Below are positions 24,348-27,212 of a stretch of 27,212 bases of DNA, piece by piece. The notes beneath the pieces were generated by a model that was not told the DNA's origin, ran no database searches, and was given only the letters and a program-made list of their open reading frames with translations. Numbering within the stretch: the stretch's first letter is position 1; every line of letters begins with the position of its first letter. The translations under genes and the position numbers were made by a program. This DNA comes from an uncultured Alphaproteobacteria bacterium (GTDB lineage Bacteria > Pseudomonadota > Alphaproteobacteria > CAAHEQ01 > UBA3637). The stretch lies in assembly GCA_934216505.1 (NCBI GenBank), contig CAKQBW010000014.1, positions 1 to 27,212 on the forward strand. Direction: 5' to 3'.

Positions 24348-26756
24348 ATGACAGAAAAGAATGACATTGTCCAAGCCGAAGCCAAATATAATGCGGATTC
24401 TATTAAAGTTTTACATGGATTAGAGGCCGTTCGCAAACGCCCAGGAATGTACATTGGCGACACAGATGATGGCACAGGATTACACCACATGGTTTATGAA
24501 GTATTGGATAACTCTATTGACGAAGCGTTAGCGGGTTATTGCGATCGTGTGGATGTCATTTTAAATGGGAATGGATCCGTCACTATCATTGATGACGGAC
24601 GGGGCATGCCTGTGGATACGCACAAGGAAGAAGGGGTATCGGCCGCCGAAGTCATCATGACACAACTGCATGCGGGGGGGAAATTTGATAATAACTCCTA
24701 TAAGGTTTCAGGGGGCTTACACGGCGTGGGAGTGTCCTGCGTTAATGCGTTGTCTGATTGGTTAGATTTAACCGTTTGGCGCAACGATAAAGAATACTAT
24801 GCCCGCTTTGAAGACGGCAATACAGTCAAGCACTTAGTGGAAGTAGGGGAGGCTGTAGGCAAGCACGGCACCAAAGTCACCTTTCACCCGTCCAAGGAAA
24901 TTTTTACCCAAACAGAATTTAACTTTGACACTTTGGAACACCGTATTCGTGAGTTGGCTTTCTTAAATTCAGGGGTCCATTTGCGCTTGATTGACGAACG
25001 CTCTAGTGAAACCAAAACCATAGACATGGAATACGAAGGTGGCATCAAAGAATTTGTCAAATACTTGGATACTTCCAAAAACTCTTTACACGGCGAACCA
25101 TTCTTTTTAAAAGGCGAAAAAGACGGCATTACCGTGGAAGTCGCTTTGGAATGGACGGATTCCTATCACGAAACATGCCTGTGCTTTACCAACAACATTC
25201 CTCAACGGGACGGGGGAACGCACTTGGCGGGATTACGGGGGGCCTTAACCCGCACTGTCAATAACTATGCCGTTTCCAGCGGAATTGCCAAAAAAGAAAA
25301 AGTGGATTTAGCGGGCGAAGATATGCGGGAAGGGCTAACGGTTGTCTTGTCCGTAAAAGTTCCTGACCCCAAGTTTTCCTCTCAAACAAAAGATAAACTG
25401 GTGTCCAGTGAAGTACGCCCTGTGGTGGAAGGGATTGTGGGTGAAAAATTAGAGCAATGGTTTGAAGAACACCCCACCGAAGCCCGTTTAGTGATTGGCA
25501 AAGTGGTAGAAGCCGCCGCCGCCCGTGAAGCGGCCCGAAAGGCCAGAGAACTGACTCGCCGTAAGGGGGCGTTGGATATGGCTTCTCTACCTGGGAAATT
25601 AGCCGATTGTCAAAGCAAAGATCCCGCTGATTCAGAGGTCTTTATTGTGGAAGGGGATTCGGCAGGTGGGTCGGCCAAACAAGGACGCGATCGGGCTCAT
25701 CAGGCGATTTTGCCTTTACGGGGAAAAATCTTAAATGTGGAACGGGCCCGCTTTGACCGAATGTTGTCTTCTGCCGAAATCGGAACGATTGTGACCGCTT
25801 TGGGCACAGGTATTGGACGTGATGATTTTAACGCCGACAAATGTCGCTATCATAAAATTATTTTCATGACCGATGCGGATGTAGATGGGGCCCATATTCG
25901 GACTTTATTGATGACTTTCTTTTTCCGTCAAATGCCTGAATTGATTGAACGGGGATATGTATATATTGCCCAACCGCCTTTGTATCGGGCCAAACGGGGC
26001 AATTCGGAAACCTATTTAAAAGACGATGCCGCCATGGAAGAATACTTGATTAGTTCAGGGACAGAAGGGGCTATTTTACAAATGGCCAACGGCACGCAAA
26101 TTGCGGGGGCAGACTTAGTGGCCCGTGTGGAACAAGCCCGTATTGCCCGCAGTTTGATTTTGTCTATGTCTCGCCATGTCCCCTATCGCATTATCGCCCA
26201 AATGGCGATCATGGGGATGTTTGGGGGGGATAAGGTCTATGACGACACTTTCGCCCAACGCTTGGATATGATGGAACCTGAATACGAACGGGGATGGAAA
26301 TGCGCCTATACGGACAAAAACGAATTCGTTTTTTCACGGGTTTTACGGGGCGTTACCGAAAAATATGTGGTTGATGAAACTTTAATGAATTGCACCGAAG
26401 CGCATCAATTGGATAAAATGGCCAAAGAATTACAAGAATTTTATGCGCAACCTTCCACTTTACGGGTGAAAGACGAAGAATTCCTGATTCAAGGGCCTGT
26501 GAGTTTAGCGGAAGCGGTCTTTAAAGTTGGGAAGAAAGGCGTGGCTATCAACCGTTATAAAGGATTGGGAGAAATGAATCCTGAACAATTATGGGAAACG
26601 ACTTTGGACCCCAATAACCGCCGCTTATTACAGGTTAAAATCACACATCAAGATGAAGCCGAACAGGTCTTTTCCACTTTGATGGGCGATGTGGTGGAAC
26701 CCCGTCGCAACTTTATTCAAGACAATGCCTTGAATGTTGCCAACTTAGATGTGTAA
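24348..26756 (+). CDS. gyrB: DNA gyrase subunit B
   Basis: The ATPase subunit of gyrase, which introduces negative supercoils. The 802-residue protein has the GHKL ATPase domain (EVLDNSIDEALAG, DDGRGMPVD, GGLHGVGVSCVNALS), the transducer with QTKDKL, the TOPRIM domain (FIVEGDSAGGSAKQGRDR and the metal-binding DADVDGAHI) and the C-terminal tail (RYKGLGEMNPEQLWETT). I chose ATG 24348, which has AAGGAG six bases upstream; an ATG at 24324 directly after the recF stop lacks a ribosome site. An insert between TOPRIM and the tail is of the length seen in Gram-negative GyrB. Confidence 0.98.
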   Translation: MTEKNDIVQAEAKYNADSIKVLHGLEAVRKRPGMYIGDTDDGTGLHHMVYEVLDNSIDEALAGYCDRVDVILNGNGSVTIIDDGRGMPVDTHKEEGVSAAEVIMTQLHAGGKFDNNSYKVSGGLHGVGVSCVNALSDWLDLTVWRNDKEYYARFEDGNTVKHLVEVGEAVGKHGTKVTFHPSKEIFTQTEFNFDTLEHRIRELAFLNSGVHLRLIDERSSETKTIDMEYEGGIKEFVKYLDTSKNSLHGEPFFLKGEKDGITVEVALEWTDSYHETCLCFTNNIPQRDGGTHLAGLRGALTRTVNNYAVSSGIAKKEKVDLAGEDMREGLTVVLSVKVPDPKFSSQTKDKLVSSEVRPVVEGIVGEKLEQWFEEHPTEARLVIGKVVEAAAAREAARKARELTRRKGALDMASLPGKLADCQSKDPADSEVFIVEGDSAGGSAKQGRDRAHQAILPLRGKILNVERARFDRMLSSAEIGTIVTALGTGIGRDDFNADKCRYHKIIFMTDADVDGAHIRTLLMTFFFRQMPELIERGYVYIAQPPLYRAKRGNSETYLKDDAAMEEYLISSGTEGAILQMANGTQIAGADLVARVEQARIARSLILSMSRHVPYRIIAQMAIMGMFGGDKVYDDTFAQRLDMMEPEYERGWKCAYTDKNEFVFSRVLRGVTEKYVVDETLMNCTEAHQLDKMAKELQEFYAQPSTLRVKDEEFLIQGPVSLAEAVFKVGKKGVAINRYKGLGEMNPEQLWETTLDPNNRRLLQVKITHQDEAEQVFSTLMGDVVEPRRNFIQDNALNVANLDV

Positions 26757-26770
26757 GCAAAGCCAACAAC

Positions 26771-26803
26771 GGGGGCGTTAAAAGAAAATATCGCCCCTTT
26801 TTT
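26771..26803 (+). terminator. Rho-independent terminator after gyrB
   Basis: GGGGCG (26772-26777) pairs with CGCCCC (26792-26797) around an A-rich 14-base loop, followed by six Ts. It lies 15 bases past the gyrB stop. It is the only convincing intrinsic terminator in the window. Confidence 0.8.
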
Positions 26804-26846
26804 GGGGTAAAACCATTTTTTTGGAATGACACAATTCCCTGTTTTG

Positions 26847-26862
26847 GCCCGTAAATACGGGC
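26847..26862. other. Short GC-rich inverted repeat
   Basis: GCCCGT and ACGGGC form a 6-bp stem around AAAT. There is no following T-run on either strand. It lies in the 26757-27130 interval, which has no gene that I can support. Confidence 0.5.
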
Positions 26863-26944
26863 GTTGCGGGATGAAAAGAGAAATTTCAAAAAGAGAGGGT
26901 TAAAACAAGCGATAAAGCCCGTCAATAAAGGGAAGTTGGGTATT

Positions 26945-26964
26945 ACAAAAACGATCGTTTTTGT
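26945..26964. promoter_or_regulatory. Perfect 20-bp palindrome, likely repressor operator, copy 1
   Basis: ACAAAAACGATCGTTTTTGT is self-complementary. The plus strand has TATACT at 26968-26973 just to its right. On the minus strand a perfect TTGACA (26967-26962) overlaps its edge, with a poor AATACC 17 bases on. An identical core recurs 133 bases downstream, so a dimeric regulator probably binds both. Confidence 0.75.
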
Positions 26965-27072
26965 CAATATACTTTTTGCCGTGTTTGGGGATTTTGATAA
27001 TTTTAAAATAACATATTGATTTTAAATGATAATTTTATTGTTTTTCATTTTTTCATCTCTCTCCATTTTCCC

Positions 27073-27102
27073 CTATAACAAAAACGATCGTTTTTGTTAT
27101 AG
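27073..27102. promoter_or_regulatory. Perfect 30-bp palindrome overlapping a promoter, operator copy 2
   Basis: The same 20-bp core as at 26945 occupies 27078-27097, and here the symmetry extends by five more pairs on each side (CTATA...TATAG). It covers the spacer of the promoter at 27075-27103, so a bound protein would block RNA polymerase. Length and symmetry suit TetR/AcrR-type or similar dimeric repressors; the family is inferred. Confidence 0.75.
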
Positions 27103-27103
27103 T
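27075..27103 (+). promoter_or_regulatory. Promoter of the partial gene at the right edge
   Basis: ATAACA (27075-27080) and TATAGT (27098-27103) are 17 bases apart, with the palindrome lying across them. Predicted start is near 27110, with AGGAGG (27121-27126) before ATG 27131. Confidence 0.6.
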
Positions 27104-27130
27104 GATCTTATGTTCTTTTAAGGAGGGAAA

Positions 27131-27212
27131 ATGCGGCATAAAACAAATTCACTGGGGGGTACTTTCAAGGACGTATTAGGAGGTCTATCCATAATTATTT
27201 TCTTGTCCTCTC
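27131..27212 (+). CDS. Start of an operator-controlled gene, cut by the window edge
   Basis: ATG 27131 follows a strong AGGAGG with good spacing and opens a frame to the window end (27 complete codons). The visible product begins MRHKTNSLGGTFKDVLGG and then becomes hydrophobic (LSIIIFLSS), suggesting an N-terminal membrane or signal segment. I do not recognise it. A palindromic operator over its promoter would suit an inducible transport or efflux gene, but that is a guess. Confidence 0.7.
   Translation, partial: MRHKTNSLGGTFKDVLGGLSIIIFLSS

Noticed and set aside
26713..26967. An 84-codon minus-strand frame between the palindrome and gyrB.
   Set aside because: It starts inside the operator region, overlaps the gyrB end and terminator, has no ribosome site and an unusual composition.

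Overview
This window appears to be chromosomal DNA of an alphaproteobacterium with a compact genome of moderate GC, probably a host- or gut-associated lineage. The evidence is as follows. The LptF, XerD, shikimate-kinase and HPF/PtsN proteins are of alphaproteobacterial type, and the local gene orders fit (rsmI-yraN, hpf-ptsN, dnaN-recF-gyrB, lptD-surA). The first gene is a giant cysteine-rich protein with an N-terminal prepilin signal, a protein type I associate with gut alphaproteobacteria. The lineage is an inference from family recognition, not from a search. I see no transposases, CRISPR arrays, phage genes or rRNA.

Layout. Positions 1-373 hold an intact tRNA-Ser(CGA) preceded by tandem ~146-147 bp units that each carry a broken 5' half of that tRNA. 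On the minus strand, 478-9967 reads (from the right) small membrane protein, xerD, an lptF-lptD fusion, surA and folD, with overlapping or nearly abutting junctions as far as folD, and then the giant prepilin-like gene from its own promoter. Diverging from this at about 10000 are an aroK-like kinase gene and a DUF21/CBS transporter-like gene (plus). Next come a yraN-BON lipoprotein fusion and rsmI (minus), lpoA (plus), hemW (minus), then hpf-ptsN-rnhA (plus). A decayed ScsB/DsbD-like gene (minus) is back to back with infC (plus, ATC start). A Lon-related protease (minus) is followed by dnaN-recF-gyrB (plus). The last 450 bases hold a terminator, two copies of a perfect 20-bp palindrome and the start of a gene that runs off the window.

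How the genes work together. The strongest theme is the cell envelope. LptF and LptD act at the two ends of the LPS transport bridge, SurA chaperones LptD, LpoA activates peptidoglycan synthases, the BON lipoprotein is DolP-like, the ScsB-like protein relates to periplasmic thiol chemistry, and the giant prepilin is probably a surface filament or adhesin. The rest is core replication and translation (dnaN, recF, gyrB, infC, rsmI, hpf, rnhA).

Most striking observations. In two separate operons a gene has fused in frame to the following gene, whose product needs export, and each junction keeps the export signal: a signal-peptidase I site between LptF and LptD, and a lipobox between YraN and the BON protein. 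This suggests polyproteins that signal peptidases may split. Other oddities are an AroK homologue lacking both shikimate-binding arginines next to a missing aroB, interlocked divergent promoters (aroK apparently leaderless), and antisense overlaps of 101 and 125 bp between convergent gene ends.
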